Origin: Legionella sp. PATHC032
GTDB taxonomy: Bacteria > Pseudomonadota > Gammaproteobacteria > Legionellales > Legionellaceae
Direction of reading: 5' to 3'
NCBI RefSeq assembly: GCF_026191185.1
Contig: NZ_JAPHOV010000002.1
Span: 1 to 64,000 of the forward strand
Length of the DNA: 64,000 nucleotides
A program made the translations under genes and the position numbers. The first letter of the stretch is position 1, and every line of letters begins with the position of its first letter. The notes under the pieces were generated by a model, which had not been told where the DNA came from, did not search any database, and saw nothing but the letters and a program-made list of their open reading frames with translations. Below, in pieces: positions 35,921 to 45,953 of the stretch.

Positions 35921-36325
35921 TTACTTATGACTTTCCATATAACTCAGAGCTGCATCGGCCAAAAAGGAGGAACGATTTTTTATCGCATGGTTTTTGGCAT
36001 ACAGATCGATGAGGCTTAAAATGCGCTCTGGCATAGTGATATTAATGCGTTTTGCTTTACCCGATATTTGGCTTAAATCAATGTCAACAAATGCCCATAC
36101 CCCGCCCTGAAACTCTTCATCATTAATCCATCGGTCAATTGTTGTACCAACTGGAAGAGGCTCATTATCTATTAATAATCCTTCCAAATGGCATTCAATT
36201 GCCTCAATTACGTTAGTTAAAGCTTCATCATAAGTGCTACCAGAAGAATAGCATCCAGGAATATCAGGGACAATTACACCAAAATCACTATGTTCGTCTT
36301 TATGTATTACTACAGGATATCTCAT
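35921..36325 (-). CDS. hicB: HicB antitoxin
   Basis: A 134-residue antitoxin. Residues 1-70 have the HicB fold (MRYPVVIHKDEHSDFGVIVPDIPGC reads as the degenerate RNase H strand pair). Residues about 88-130 form a ribbon-helix-helix DNA-binding end (RINITMPERILSLID). It neutralises HicA and represses the operon. Its ATG overlaps the hicA stop by four bases. Confidence 0.93.
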   Translation of the reverse strand: MRYPVVIHKDEHSDFGVIVPDIPGCYSSGSTYDEALTNVIEAIECHLEGLLIDNEPLPVGTTIDRWINDEEFQGGVWAFVDIDLSQISGKAKRINITMPERILSLIDLYAKNHAIKNRSSFLADAALSYMESHK

Positions 36326-36519
36326 TTTATATCCTCCTTATTAATACCAGCTTGTTTAAAGATACTGGCCACTGTTTTTATAGGTAAATCTTTTTTAGGA
36401 TGAGGTACTGTCACCCTACCCTTTTTGGTGGGATGTTTAAATTGGCAATGACTTCCTTTCTGATGACATTGCACCCAACCATCGCGTTCAATTATTTTTA
36501 TTATTTCTGCGCTTTTCAT
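36322..36519 (-). CDS. hicA: HicA mRNA interferase toxin
   Basis: A 65-residue toxin of the double-stranded-RNA-binding fold with the catalytic histidine in KGSHCQFKHP (His24). Family members cleave mRNA and tmRNA when HicB is lost, which kills or arrests cells that lose the element. It is the first gene of the pair, as usual. Confidence 0.93.
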   Translation of the reverse strand: MKSAEIIKIIERDGWVQCHQKGSHCQFKHPTKKGRVTVPHPKKDLPIKTVASIFKQAGINKEDIK

Positions 36520-36528
36520 ATTTTATAT

Positions 36529-36546
36529 TATACACACTATACACAC
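36529..36546. promoter_or_regulatory. Tandem TATACACAC repeats upstream of hicA, candidate HicB operator
   Basis: Two adjacent nine-base copies of TATACACAC start ten bases before the hicA start codon. The place fits repression by the ribbon-helix-helix part of HicB. Confidence 0.45.
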
Positions 36547-36604
36547 ATTTGCAAGAAAAGGCTTTCATATCACTAAATGAGACCTTGTGATATCTAATTA
36601 AGCA

Positions 36605-36823
36605 TCAAAAGAATACTGGGAAATAACTTGATAGAATTTCATCTACTATGAGGTTAATACCCTTATCCCTCGATCTTATTAATAGATTACCATTTACAAC
36701 TTGAAATAACTCATCTTGATTATCGTGCTTATGCCATTTAAGCTCGCCTTTAAATTTTACTTGTTTAATTTGCAAATCATTCGCCTCACCAACTATTTTA
36801 GGTGACCAATATTCACTGAACAA
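36605..36823 (-). pseudogene. Broken cupin-domain gene
   Basis: The 72 codons read as the first half of a small cupin (KFKGELKWHKHDNQDELFQVVNGNLLI, with the metal-binding HKH...E pattern), but the second cupin motif is missing. The frame leaves the family pattern after DKG, and the start appears to have been further upstream (KIFDLFSEYWSPK can be read before the ATG). Small cupins of this type are about 115 residues. It is a decayed gene. Confidence 0.65.
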
Positions 36824-36988
36824 ATCAAAAATTTCCTACAAGCAAACTTTAAATAATACAAATTAACTCTTAATTAAAACTACCTAATTCCTTTTCGAAT
36901 AAAAATTGTATCAGTCAAGACTGTTTTTTTTAATTTTTTTTGTTATCATAATGAGGTGCTCACAAACAGTGACCAGCATATTTTCCTC

Positions 36989-37119
36989 TGTGGATAACCA
37001 CACCCATTTTTCAGCCTTATTACAAATTGATAGCATAATTTTTTTATTAAACCCCTTGTCCTGTAAGGACTTATCAAAATATTTTGCATTGATTACTTAT
37101 CCCCATTTTCTGTGGATAA
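36989..37119. promoter_or_regulatory. Cluster of DnaA boxes in a gene-free region
   Basis: TGTGGATAA, the complement of the perfect DnaA box TTATCCACA, is at 36989-36997 and again at 37111-37119. TTATCCCCA, one base off, is at 37097-37105. They lie in the AT-rich gap 36824-37390. They may be part of a replication origin or a titration site; no iterons or Rep gene lie nearby in this window. The rest of the gap shows nothing else. Confidence 0.5.
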
Positions 37120-37368
37120 GTCTGTGAATACACTGGGCTTATACTCTAAAATCCAGTACTTAGAGAGATGCTTGTTCTTTTAGCAAAGCGCAATAAAAAA
37201 GCATGAGAATTAGAGTTAAAATAGATCCCACTTAAGTATTAAAAGAGAGTTATTTTTTTATCCTTAATCCCCTTTCGAACTTAAAAATATATTATTCAAT
37301 AACAACAGAAGCCAAGCTTTAACCAACACAAAATCAAGATCTTTTGCTCAACCAGGTCTCAATTTTGA

Positions 37369-37385
37369 AGCCCCTCTTCGGGGCA
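37369..37385 (-). terminator. Hairpin after the antirestriction gene
   Basis: GCCCC and GGGGC are separated by a five-base loop, six bases past the stop of the minus-strand ArdC-like gene. The following bases are only partly T-rich (TTCAAAATT), so it is a modest intrinsic terminator. Confidence 0.6.
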
Positions 37386-37390
37386 CTAGA

Positions 37391-38254
37391 CTACGCTGCA
37401 ATTTGAGCCTGCTCTTTTTGCAAAGGCTCAACAAGATAATGAAATGCTTTTGCTGCCATATTAGTAGCTCGCATAATTTCCTTTTCATTTAATAGAGTTT
37501 TCCATGAGTTAACATAGGAGGCATGATTTTCAATATCACTTTTAATTTTAAAAAATGCACAAAGGAAAAATGCGCCAAATTCAGCAACTAACTCTTCTTC
37601 CGCCCTACCCTTTTCAGTTCCATAGGCTTTCAAACTTTCTCTATTTAAGCGATATTCCACACCAGTCCAGTGCGTTAATTCATGTAATAGAGTCGCCTCA
37701 TAGGCAGCCTTATCAGTGAATTGCTCTCTGTGAGGCAACACAATAGTATCATTTACTGGTGTATAAAAAGCATGATTCCCAAAGTGGCTAATAGATGGCT
37801 TAATATAATTCAGCAACTGATTGCATTGGAACTGCTCGTTTTGACCCCCCTCCTTTTTAAACAAGGTAGTTTGTTCCAGATTAAAAACATAATAGGTTTT
37901 AAAAATAAAGGATGATTTTTTTTCAGACTCATTAGTTTTTTGATTAAGTTCTATCTGATCCTTTAAAGACCAAAAATAAATTTCTTCTGCTTTTGATCCA
38001 TTAAGAACTTGTCCACCTCCCTTTTTAATTTGGTTGAACGTCAGCCATTGGTTGGATTTAAACCCCTTTTCCATTTGCGCAAAAAATAAAGAAAACAAGT
38101 TGCCACCCCGATAAATACCATTGATGCCTTGAGGTAACGCATTTAATCCCTCACCACTCCACTCTTTTTTCCATTGCAATAAACCCCCATGTTTCTCAAT
38201 AATTGCAAACAAACGGCGAGCATTGAGTGCACAAAATTCCTGATATGATTTCAT
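37391..38254 (-). CDS. ArdC-like antirestriction protein
   Basis: A 287-residue protein with the two parts of the ArdC family. The N-terminal half is a single-stranded-DNA-binding domain (GINGIYRGGNLFSLFFA, then SNQWLTFNQIKKGGGQV). The C-terminal half is a zinc metallopeptidase with HELTH in the motif LLHELTHWTG (residues about 194-203) and the downstream glutamates in AEEELVAEFGAFF. Plasmid ArdC proteins enter the recipient with the transferred strand and protect it against restriction. It has its own promoter region, separate from the tra operon. Confidence 0.88.
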   Translation of the reverse strand: MKSYQEFCALNARRLFAIIEKHGGLLQWKKEWSGEGLNALPQGINGIYRGGNLFSLFFAQMEKGFKSNQWLTFNQIKKGGGQVLNGSKAEEIYFWSLKDQIELNQKTNESEKKSSFIFKTYYVFNLEQTTLFKKEGGQNEQFQCNQLLNYIKPSISHFGNHAFYTPVNDTIVLPHREQFTDKAAYEATLLHELTHWTGVEYRLNRESLKAYGTEKGRAEEELVAEFGAFFLCAFFKIKSDIENHASYVNSWKTLLNEKEIMRATNMAAKAFHYLVEPLQKEQAQIAA

Positions 38255-38740
38255 GATATCTCATCCTTTATCTATTTGTTCTTTAACGTGTCCTTGGCTA
38301 AATTGAGCAATGCGTTAAAGGTTACTGTAGACGATGGAATCCAGCTGATTTCTGGATATAAGCAGTTTTAAATGATTTGAAATAGACTTGTTTATTTTTA
38401 GAGCGATAAAAAAAGATTTGATACAATGGAAAGGTTTTGATAGATTCACATTAGTCATTTTCACTACTCCAATAGTGTTGATGATGAGTGATATTGAGCT
38501 GCTCCAACAGCTTGATATCACGACTTAAATACCCCTTTATTTTAACGCTAAGATTATGATTTTTCAATAAATTTTTCTTTTTGCACGTTGTTTTTTCTCA
38601 TTTTTTTTCTTTGCATTTCTTGCGTTTTCTATTATTTTGTTGATGCTTCTGATTCCTAAACCCATCGCTTTCAAAACCAAATCAATGAGCGAAGCGAATT
38701 CCTTGTTAAAATGCAAAACAAACATTTAGTACTGTTGTTG
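38255..38740. other. Intergenic stretch without recognised features
   Basis: AT-rich sequence between the ArdC-like gene and a long palindrome. A 68-codon open frame on the minus strand (38315-38521) has no ribosome site and a composition unlike a protein. I see nothing supportable here. Confidence 0.5.
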
Positions 38741-38891
38741 CTTCGTCATCCATCCCCCATTCGCAATTTATTGTTTTAATGGAATAAAAAGACAATACAA
38801 GGTGGAACACAGTAGTAAAATGAAGAGTAGACCTTGTATTGTTTTTTTATGTAGTCAATATTCATAGCGAATAGGAGGATAGATGACGAAG
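38741..38891. repeat. 151-bp imperfect palindrome with a T-run
   Basis: Arms of about 60 bases pair from CTTCGTCATC (38741) to its complement ending at 38891. The inner 12 bases (ACAATACAAGGT at 38792-38803 and its mirror at 38831-38842) are perfect around a 27-base loop, and seven T follow the inner arm. Outer arms differ by several changes, including compensating ones in ATTCGC. It may be a miniature transposable element, a structured RNA or a strong bidirectional terminator. Confidence 0.7.
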
Positions 38892-39074
38892 ATTACCATT
38901 TAAAATGGTGTTAGAGTGTCTTTTTACAAGTAGATTATTCAAAGTAGAAAGGGCTGGTCGTGTGTCGCGACCACACCCATTGGATTGACACAAAGCAAGT
39001 CCAACCTCGCTTGTTAAGCAAGATTATACAAATTTATGATTTGGTATCAATGTTATTATTAATATTTTTAAGAA

Positions 39075-39088
39075 TGAGAAATATCTTA
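39075..39088 (+). promoter_or_regulatory. LetA/GacA-box-like site
   Basis: TGAGAAATATCTTA matches the Legionella LetA-box consensus TNAGAAATTTCTNA at all but one of its positions. The right half continues as CTTACA, the half-site of the GacA box. The centre lies about 65 bases before the predicted start of the small RNA, and a near-consensus -10 (TATGAT, 39134-39139) lies between. This spacing is that of activator sites in front of Rsm small-RNA genes. Confidence 0.55.
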
Positions 39089-39146
39089 CACACCATTCAG
39101 AATTTATATCCGTGACTCCATTCTGGAATTTGTTATGATAAAAAAA

Positions 39147-39219
39147 CGAGGAGGCGGAATTGGAGCATCAGGCAAGATGGAAGCCACATGGATTGTGGCG
39201 TTCAATTCCCCCTCGACCA
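39147..39219 (+). ncRNA. Candidate RsmY/Z-like CsrA-sponge small RNA
   Basis: The predicted transcript begins seven bases after TATGAT. Within its first 46 bases it has five GGA motifs (39150, 39156, 39162, 39179, 39190). One GGA sits in the loop of a six-base hairpin (39183-39199, GCCACA-TGGAT-TGTGGC), which resembles the best CsrA target form (ACA-N-GGA). The outer ends pair over 13 bases (CGAGG...CCTCG and GGAATTG...CAATTCC), so the whole folds as a closed structure. With the LetA-box-like site upstream this looks like an Rsm RNA that titrates CsrA or the element's CsrT. The 3' end is uncertain, as no clear terminator follows. Confidence 0.5.
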
Positions 39220-39297
39220 ACTTTATTGTAAGGCTCAAATTTATTAAGCAAAAACTCGATTTTTCTTAAAAATTTAAAAATTTATACTTTAAGGATC

Positions 39298-39831
39298 CTA
39301 CTCATTAAAGTGACGACGAGCATGTTCATACTCAGGAATATGAAGTCGTTTGATCATTTCCAGTACTTGGTCTTGTGGTATCTGTTGTTCTTCAAGCAAG
39401 GTGAGTAATAACATTAGCCCGCCATCTCCGAGATACCAAGACAGCTCTCCATCATTTATTATACCACCATATTGTTTATACACTAATTCCTCATTATATT
39501 GACAAGAACTTCCATTTGAGCCATAGCCAGCACGATGCGCCAAGCGAAGACCGTATGCCTCGTTTTTAGGTACAGATACAATCCATTCTACCCATCCCTC
39601 TTCTGGTTTCTGAATCAATCCACCACACGTGTCACAAATCCAAGTTTTCGATCTTTTTTCTAATGCATTACCATTTTTTGCAAAAATCCCTGACATAGTA
39701 TTCCAATTCTTAAAGCCATTCATTATTGCAATAGCCTCTAAACAAGAAGAATGTGTAATATCATGATTTTTTTGGCCAAGAAAATCGCGTAAGATTTTTG
39801 CTTGTTTTTTAAATTCAATAAGAGAAGTCAT
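39298..39831 (-). CDS. Glyoxalase-superfamily N-terminal-type protein with a CxxC motif
   Basis: A 177-residue soluble protein. Residues 1-50 (FKKQAKILRDFLGQKNHDIT, then CLEAIAIMNGFKNWNTM) match the short helical domain that databases place in a glyoxalase superfamily on plasmids and ICEs. A CDTC pair near residue 66-69 may hold a metal. The rest is not recognised. GAGGAAT seven bases before the ATG supports the start. The function is unknown; the gene faces the small-RNA candidate from the opposite strand. Confidence 0.65.
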   Translation of the reverse strand: MTSLIEFKKQAKILRDFLGQKNHDITHSSCLEAIAIMNGFKNWNTMSGIFAKNGNALEKRSKTWICDTCGGLIQKPEEGWVEWIVSVPKNEAYGLRLAHRAGYGSNGSSCQYNEELVYKQYGGIINDGELSWYLGDGGLMLLLTLLEEQQIPQDQVLEMIKRLHIPEYEHARRHFNE

Positions 39832-40410
39832 ATTTAATTCCTCAATAGTTATTTGCTGTTGCCAATGCCTACATTTTGGAAGCTAACCATTAAAGATCTA
39901 ATTATGATTTAGGATAGCGTAGAAACTATTTACCGTCCCTTTAAAGGGTGTAGGCGGATAGGTCAGTTTCAAACCGAATTGAATTTTGCTACTAATTATG
40001 AATTTATGTCAACTTATATTTTGGACGGAGAAATTAATCTGTACTTTATAACCAAATGAAAGATGAGATGGAACAACAATATTGCAAAGTAAATTGCATC
40101 AGTGAATGGGGGAATTAGAAGGTATTGTGAATGAACTCTAATTTAGGTTGCCACAAATTATGGGATGTTTACATTTGTATCTGGCGATAAAATTAAATTC
40201 AACAAATCCAAATAATTCAGATTCCTGTTTAATATTTTTGGAAATTTTATCTGTTTAATTAATGATATCATTTCATTTGATATTATAATTACATGAGTTG
40301 TTAGGATAACCAAATAAATTAATTCCCTTCCCTATTTCTTAAGCTAAGAATTGTAATACCAATACTAGATCCTTTATGCTAATGGGAAAAATTCATTAAC
40401 AAGGATGTTT
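39832..40410. other. Intergenic stretch, one short palindrome
   Basis: The only structure noted is the 12-base palindrome CCCTTTAAAGGG at 39937-39948, which could be an operator for the minus-strand gene 100 bases away. No open frame with a ribosome site was found in the rest. Confidence 0.45.
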
Positions 40411-41388
40411 ATGAGGATATCAAAAATATTATGCTTAGGTTTATTTATTATCAGCTCAATAGCATTTGCAAAACCTGCTGAAACTATCCCGTCAATACAG
40501 GTTATAAATTATAAAAATGACTTGGCTTATATTATTACGGCAGGTCCTGAGGTTGTGCACGGTTCTAATTATGAAGAGGCCTGTAGTAAATTAGCATCAT
40601 ACGGATATACATGGAAAATTGTTCCACACAAAAGCGCCGACCCTGCATGTTACTCCCCAACAGATAACGTACTTATGGGAGCTAATACTTGGTACTGCGC
40701 CGATTCAACATTAGCATACTACAATACACCTTGGTGGCTCTGCAGTGAATCTTTTACCACTTGCCCTAATCCTACCTGGACTCGTTCTAACGATGGATTA
40801 AGCTGCTCAAGACCAAATTCAACTTGTACTGAAACTCCAGCTACGGTTTCTGAAGTAAAATTACTCGCAGCTATAGTTTATGGGGAAGCATCTGCTACTA
40901 ATAGCACCTATGAGGAAAAAGCTGCAATTGCAAATGCTGTAGTTAGATATAAAAATTCTAATGGCTATCCTACTGTGAATCAATTAATTCTGGATAACCC
41001 AGCTTATTCAGCTGCAGCCTCTAATAAAGTAGTAAGATATCGTCAAGTGATGTGTTCTGATGTAGCTATCGAATATCCAGATCTATATAATGCTGCAATG
41101 AATGCTCTTGATCCTGAGGGTGTCGACTATGCAAATGGTGGATGCTTTTGGGATGGTAATGATTTAGTAACTAAAGGGGCAAAACATAGACATTATCGCA
41201 AAGGGTATAAATTTACAGATCCTACACATGATGTATTGTCAGTTGGAGATAGCGCCCCAGCAAATTTAACTGGTAAATTTGGTACCTATAATTACACTTT
41301 TGAATCAACTGCAGGATATGGTCAGACTGTATTTTGGAAGTTAACACAAGAATTCTTAACGGCGCAAAGGGGTAAACAATGTCACTAA
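40411..41388 (+). CDS. Secreted SleB-like cell-wall hydrolase
   Basis: A 325-residue exported protein with a signal peptide (ending SIAFA). The N-terminal half is Cys-rich (about residues 60-140) and the C-terminal half begins LLAAIVYGEASA and continues EEKAAIANAVVRY, the conserved start of SleB/CwlJ-type lytic transglycosylases with the catalytic glutamate in GEA. It should cleave peptidoglycan in the periplasm or outside. AAGGA six bases upstream favours ATG 40411 over 40405. The next exported gene overlaps its end by ten bases. It may open the wall for the transfer apparatus or act on rivals. Confidence 0.7.
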   Translation: MRISKILCLGLFIISSIAFAKPAETIPSIQVINYKNDLAYIITAGPEVVHGSNYEEACSKLASYGYTWKIVPHKSADPACYSPTDNVLMGANTWYCADSTLAYYNTPWWLCSESFTTCPNPTWTRSNDGLSCSRPNSTCTETPATVSEVKLLAAIVYGEASATNSTYEEKAAIANAVVRYKNSNGYPTVNQLILDNPAYSAAASNKVVRYRQVMCSDVAIEYPDLYNAAMNALDPEGVDYANGGCFWDGNDLVTKGAKHRHYRKGYKFTDPTHDVLSVGDSAPANLTGKFGTYNYTFESTAGYGQTVFWKLTQEFLTAQRGKQCH

Positions 41389-41903
41389 ATCAATTACATA
41401 TTATTTTATTTGGAATGCTAATTTCTCAATTCGTATTGGCAGATGTACCTGTTGAAGTGATTGGATCTTGTAAAAATTCTAGAGCAGTTAACGCTTCAGT
41501 TACTTATACCAAAATAATTCCGCCAGCAGGAGTTGATGATTCCCCCGGATGTACCAATCACATAGAATCCACAGAAGGATCTTTTAATTACGGTGCAATA
41601 ACATGTAATCATGAAAATTATCTGATTCTTAAGTCAGATCGCATCAATTTAAATACAGCTCAAAATCATTCAGTCAATCCTTCGATAACTCCTGGAAACC
41701 GTATAACACAATTATCAGATTGGTCAAAGATAGTATTCGATAATAATGAGTATCTTTGTATTGATGTTGAATTATCAGAATCTGGAGAAGGCGCTGATGT
41801 TTCACAATATTATATAGTTGAAAATGCTTTTAATACTTCTACACCAGTTCTCCATTTTTATTTTTTCAATAAAGACATTATGCCAATGACTGATGCTAAC
41901 TAA
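41379..41903 (+). CDS. Secreted hypothetical protein coupled to the hydrolase
   Basis: A 174-residue protein with a signal peptide (MSLNQLHIILFGMLISQFVL, cleavage near LADV). The mature part is beta-rich by composition and has four cysteines (CKN, CTN, CNH, CID). I do not recognise the family. The overlap with the hydrolase gene and the shared export signal suggest a partner of it, possibly a periplasmic inhibitor or immunity protein. This is inference from context only. Confidence 0.6.
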   Translation: MSLNQLHIILFGMLISQFVLADVPVEVIGSCKNSRAVNASVTYTKIIPPAGVDDSPGCTNHIESTEGSFNYGAITCNHENYLILKSDRINLNTAQNHSVNPSITPGNRITQLSDWSKIVFDNNEYLCIDVELSESGEGADVSQYYIVENAFNTSTPVLHFYFFNKDIMPMTDAN

Positions 41904-42131
41904 ATGAGAAATTTTTGGTAAGTGTATTGATTCGTTTGAATGTGAAAAACTTAAAAATTAGTTTCTATCAATACTCGTTTTCGTCATTACAAGCCGCCCA
42001 CTTTTGCGAATAACTAATTAGTAAAGCGGACGGCAATTAAAGTATATTTGTCATTTTTAAAATAGTTGTCTTGCACCGTATATAGTTATAGTGATAAAAA
42101 GACCAAAGGATAATTTTAACCATCTATTGAA

Positions 42132-42563
42132 ATGTCCCATATCCCACTATCAAACTATGGTACCTCTCCTTTTGAAAAACTGCTTGGCTATGTTCCGGAG
42201 ATCTTAAATAATTGGTCTAATTTAGAAAATGCCTTTTTGCAGAGCAAAACTTTTGAACCTAATTTTTTAGAGCAGATAAGACGCGCTTTAGTATTTGATA
42301 ATCTTTGCTACTATTATATAGCTAAGGCAGAACCTCCTGACCAACTACCAGAAGATATTCTGCTTACGGCCGCATTAAAATTTGCAAATAAATTTGCTAT
42401 CGATCATAAAATAATCAATGAACAAGATATTGATGAGTTAAAGCAATGTTTCTTGACTAACGAAATCAGTGAATTAATATCTTATTGTTCTTTTATTACC
42501 GCATCACAACGTTTTGGATCTGTGTTAGGTCTACAGCCAGCTTTTAAATATGATCAAAAATGA
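42132..42563 (+). CDS. AhpD/carboxymuconolactone-decarboxylase-like protein
   Basis: A 143-residue helical protein with the core pattern of the AhpD-like family (FEKLLGYVPEILNNWSNLEN, then FLEQIRRALVFDNLCYYYIAK). Family members usually have CxxC in this place for peroxide reduction; here the second Cys is Tyr (CYYY), so redox chemistry of the usual type seems lost. No neighbours hint at the role. Confidence 0.6.
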   Translation: MSHIPLSNYGTSPFEKLLGYVPEILNNWSNLENAFLQSKTFEPNFLEQIRRALVFDNLCYYYIAKAEPPDQLPEDILLTAALKFANKFAIDHKIINEQDIDELKQCFLTNEISELISYCSFITASQRFGSVLGLQPAFKYDQK

Positions 42564-42696
42564 TGGTCAGCTATAAGAATCATTTCATCACAAAAAATGT
42601 TTTTCATTGCCTGTATTATTCGAATTGCTAGATTATTGGGATTTTATTGGTGTCATCTTGTGGTATACGCTAAATTGACACTGGGCAAAGTGAAAA

Positions 42697-42739
42697 ATTA
42701 TGTCAGAATAGAGCTTGATTTTTAATAAATTGACATAAT
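42697..42739. promoter_or_regulatory. Inverted repeats before a serine recombinase gene, candidate res site
   Basis: ATTATGTCA (42697-42705) and its mirror TGACATAAT (42731-42739) lie 52 bases before the recombinase gene, and a further TAAATTGACA at 42671-42680 repeats the right half. Resolvases usually bind such dyads in their own promoter region. Confidence 0.45.
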
Positions 42740-42791
42740 CAATTTAAAATCTTAAACTTTATCCTGACGATTTTATAGAAATGGAGTTTTT

Positions 42792-43358
42792 ATGTCTTCA
42801 TCAGGTAAAACCATCGGATATGTTCGAGTAAGCTCTTTTGACCAAAACCCAGATCGCCAGCTGGAGGGAATTATTCTAGATAAAAAATTTATCGATCACA
42901 TTTCCGGGAAAAGTATTAAACGACCGCAACTGGAAAAACTTCTCGACTATGTCCGTGATGGCGATGAAGTGGTCGTTCACAGCATGGACCGATTAGCCAG
43001 AAACCTGGATGATTTGAGGCAACTCGTAAAAAGCTTAACACAACGAGATGTGACTCTGCGTTTTATTAAAGAAAATTTGGTATTTAAAGGTGATGACTCA
43101 CCCATGTCCAACTTGCTTTTATCTATTATGGGTGCCTTTGCTGAGTTTGAACGTGCATTAATTAGAGAGAGACAGCTTGAAGGTATTGCCATTGCTAAAC
43201 AAAAAGGGAAATACAGAGGTAGGAAGCCCTCTTTAAATAAGGATCAGGCTGCAATTCTTCAAGAGCGAGCAAAGGCTGGCGAACAAAAGACTAGCTTAGC
43301 CAAAGAATTTGGAATCAGCAGAGAAACGCTCTATCAATACTTAAAAAACAATCAATAA
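42792..43358 (+). CDS. Serine recombinase (resolvase/invertase type)
   Basis: A 188-residue serine recombinase with catalytic Ser14 in GYVRVSSFDQ, HSMDRLARNLDDLRQLV, a long helix (FERALIRERQLEGIAIAKQKG) and a C-terminal HTH (KTSLAKEFGISRETLYQYL). It is complete. No transposase adjoins it, so it is either the remnant of a transposon or a multimer-resolution system for the element. Its promoter region contains res-like dyads. Confidence 0.9.
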   Translation: MSSSGKTIGYVRVSSFDQNPDRQLEGIILDKKFIDHISGKSIKRPQLEKLLDYVRDGDEVVVHSMDRLARNLDDLRQLVKSLTQRDVTLRFIKENLVFKGDDSPMSNLLLSIMGAFAEFERALIRERQLEGIAIAKQKGKYRGRKPSLNKDQAAILQERAKAGEQKTSLAKEFGISRETLYQYLKNNQ

Positions 43359-43814
43359 GTAACTAATCAGAACTAACCACTATTTCAGTAACTGACGAAA
43401 CCAGGAGAGCATTCACCGTATGATTTTGTGAAATATCTAAATTTATTATTGAGTTTTTGAGGATTAAATAATTCTCAGTAATGCTAAATAAATTTACTAT
43501 TGACTCAGTGTGATTCAAACAACGCGGTAGAGAATATCCTAGCTCATCAGGTAGTAATTTTTAGCATACGTGTATAATTAACGTACACCATTAGATTATT
43601 CTCATGATTCAATAGATACTCATCAACTAAATTTAATTTTCTCAGTAATCAGACTTCACAATTTATTTTGACTTCGATCCAATTACACTCATTTCCATGG
43701 AATTAGAGAGTTTATTTTTATTTGTTTAGGTTATTTATAGATTTGACTAACGGTTGCTGTACTCCATAAAGAGAAATGGAGATTATAGTCATGATTAGAC
43801 TTTCCTAATCAAAA
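43359..43814. other. Intergenic stretch without recognised genes
   Basis: AT-rich sequence after the recombinase gene with no supportable open frame. A short hairpin (GATTAG / CTAATC) lies at about 43793-43809. It may be decayed CRISPR-flanking or transposon DNA. Confidence 0.4.
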
Positions 43815-43840
43815 CAAGGTCGGACCAAGGCCTGACCTTG
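43815..43840. repeat. Seven-base stem hairpin beside the CRISPR repeat
   Basis: CAAGGTC and GACCTTG enclose 12 bases, themselves containing CCAAGGCC. It lies 34 bases from the lone CRISPR repeat and could be a terminator or part of the array's trailer. Confidence 0.4.
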
Positions 43841-43873
43841 CTGCGTAGCGTGCTAACACCTTTAACATAATAA

Positions 43874-43901
43874 CTTCTAAGCTGCCTGTACGGCAGTGAA
43901 C
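43874..43901 (-). CRISPR. Solitary type I-F CRISPR repeat, remnant of an array
   Basis: On the minus strand the 28 bases start GTTCACTGCCGTACAGGCAG and end CTTAGAAG. This is the type I-F repeat with its characteristic GCTGCC/GGCAG stem and only the last base changed from the usual A. No second repeat and no cas gene are visible. The IS21-family element begins 21 bases away on the side where the next spacer would be. An array end cut by the insertion is the simplest reading. Confidence 0.75.
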
Positions 43902-44015
43902 TATATATATATAGCTCTTTTTGTCGTTGCTGAATATAAACTGATCCCCTTTGCCGACTGAAAATTGATCCCCCTACTATAGTTTTCTTCAGGAGAATGA
44001 ATTCTGGAGGAGGGA

Positions 44016-45853
<1,838 letters not shown>

Positions 45854-45953
45854 TTTTTTTACCAGGGGGGATCAATTTTCATCTGGCAAAAGGATCAATT
45901 TTCAATCGGCATTGACATAGACTAACGCTATTGCAATTATCAATGGTTATTTC

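Noticed and set aside
36906..37127. 73-residue open frame on the plus strand
   Set aside because: It lies across the DnaA boxes, has no ribosome site and no protein-like pattern.
38315..38521. 68-residue open frame on the minus strand
   Set aside because: No ribosome site, odd composition and no likeness to a family; treated as chance.
39147..39219. tRNA gene ending in CCA
   Set aside because: The ends pair and CCA follows, and a 5-base stem with 7-base loop could pose as an anticodon arm, but the length is 73 with CCA, there is no room for a T arm, and the inner bases pair as a long stem instead.
43874..43901. Functional CRISPR array
   Set aside because: Only one repeat is present; no second repeat or cas gene could be found in the window.
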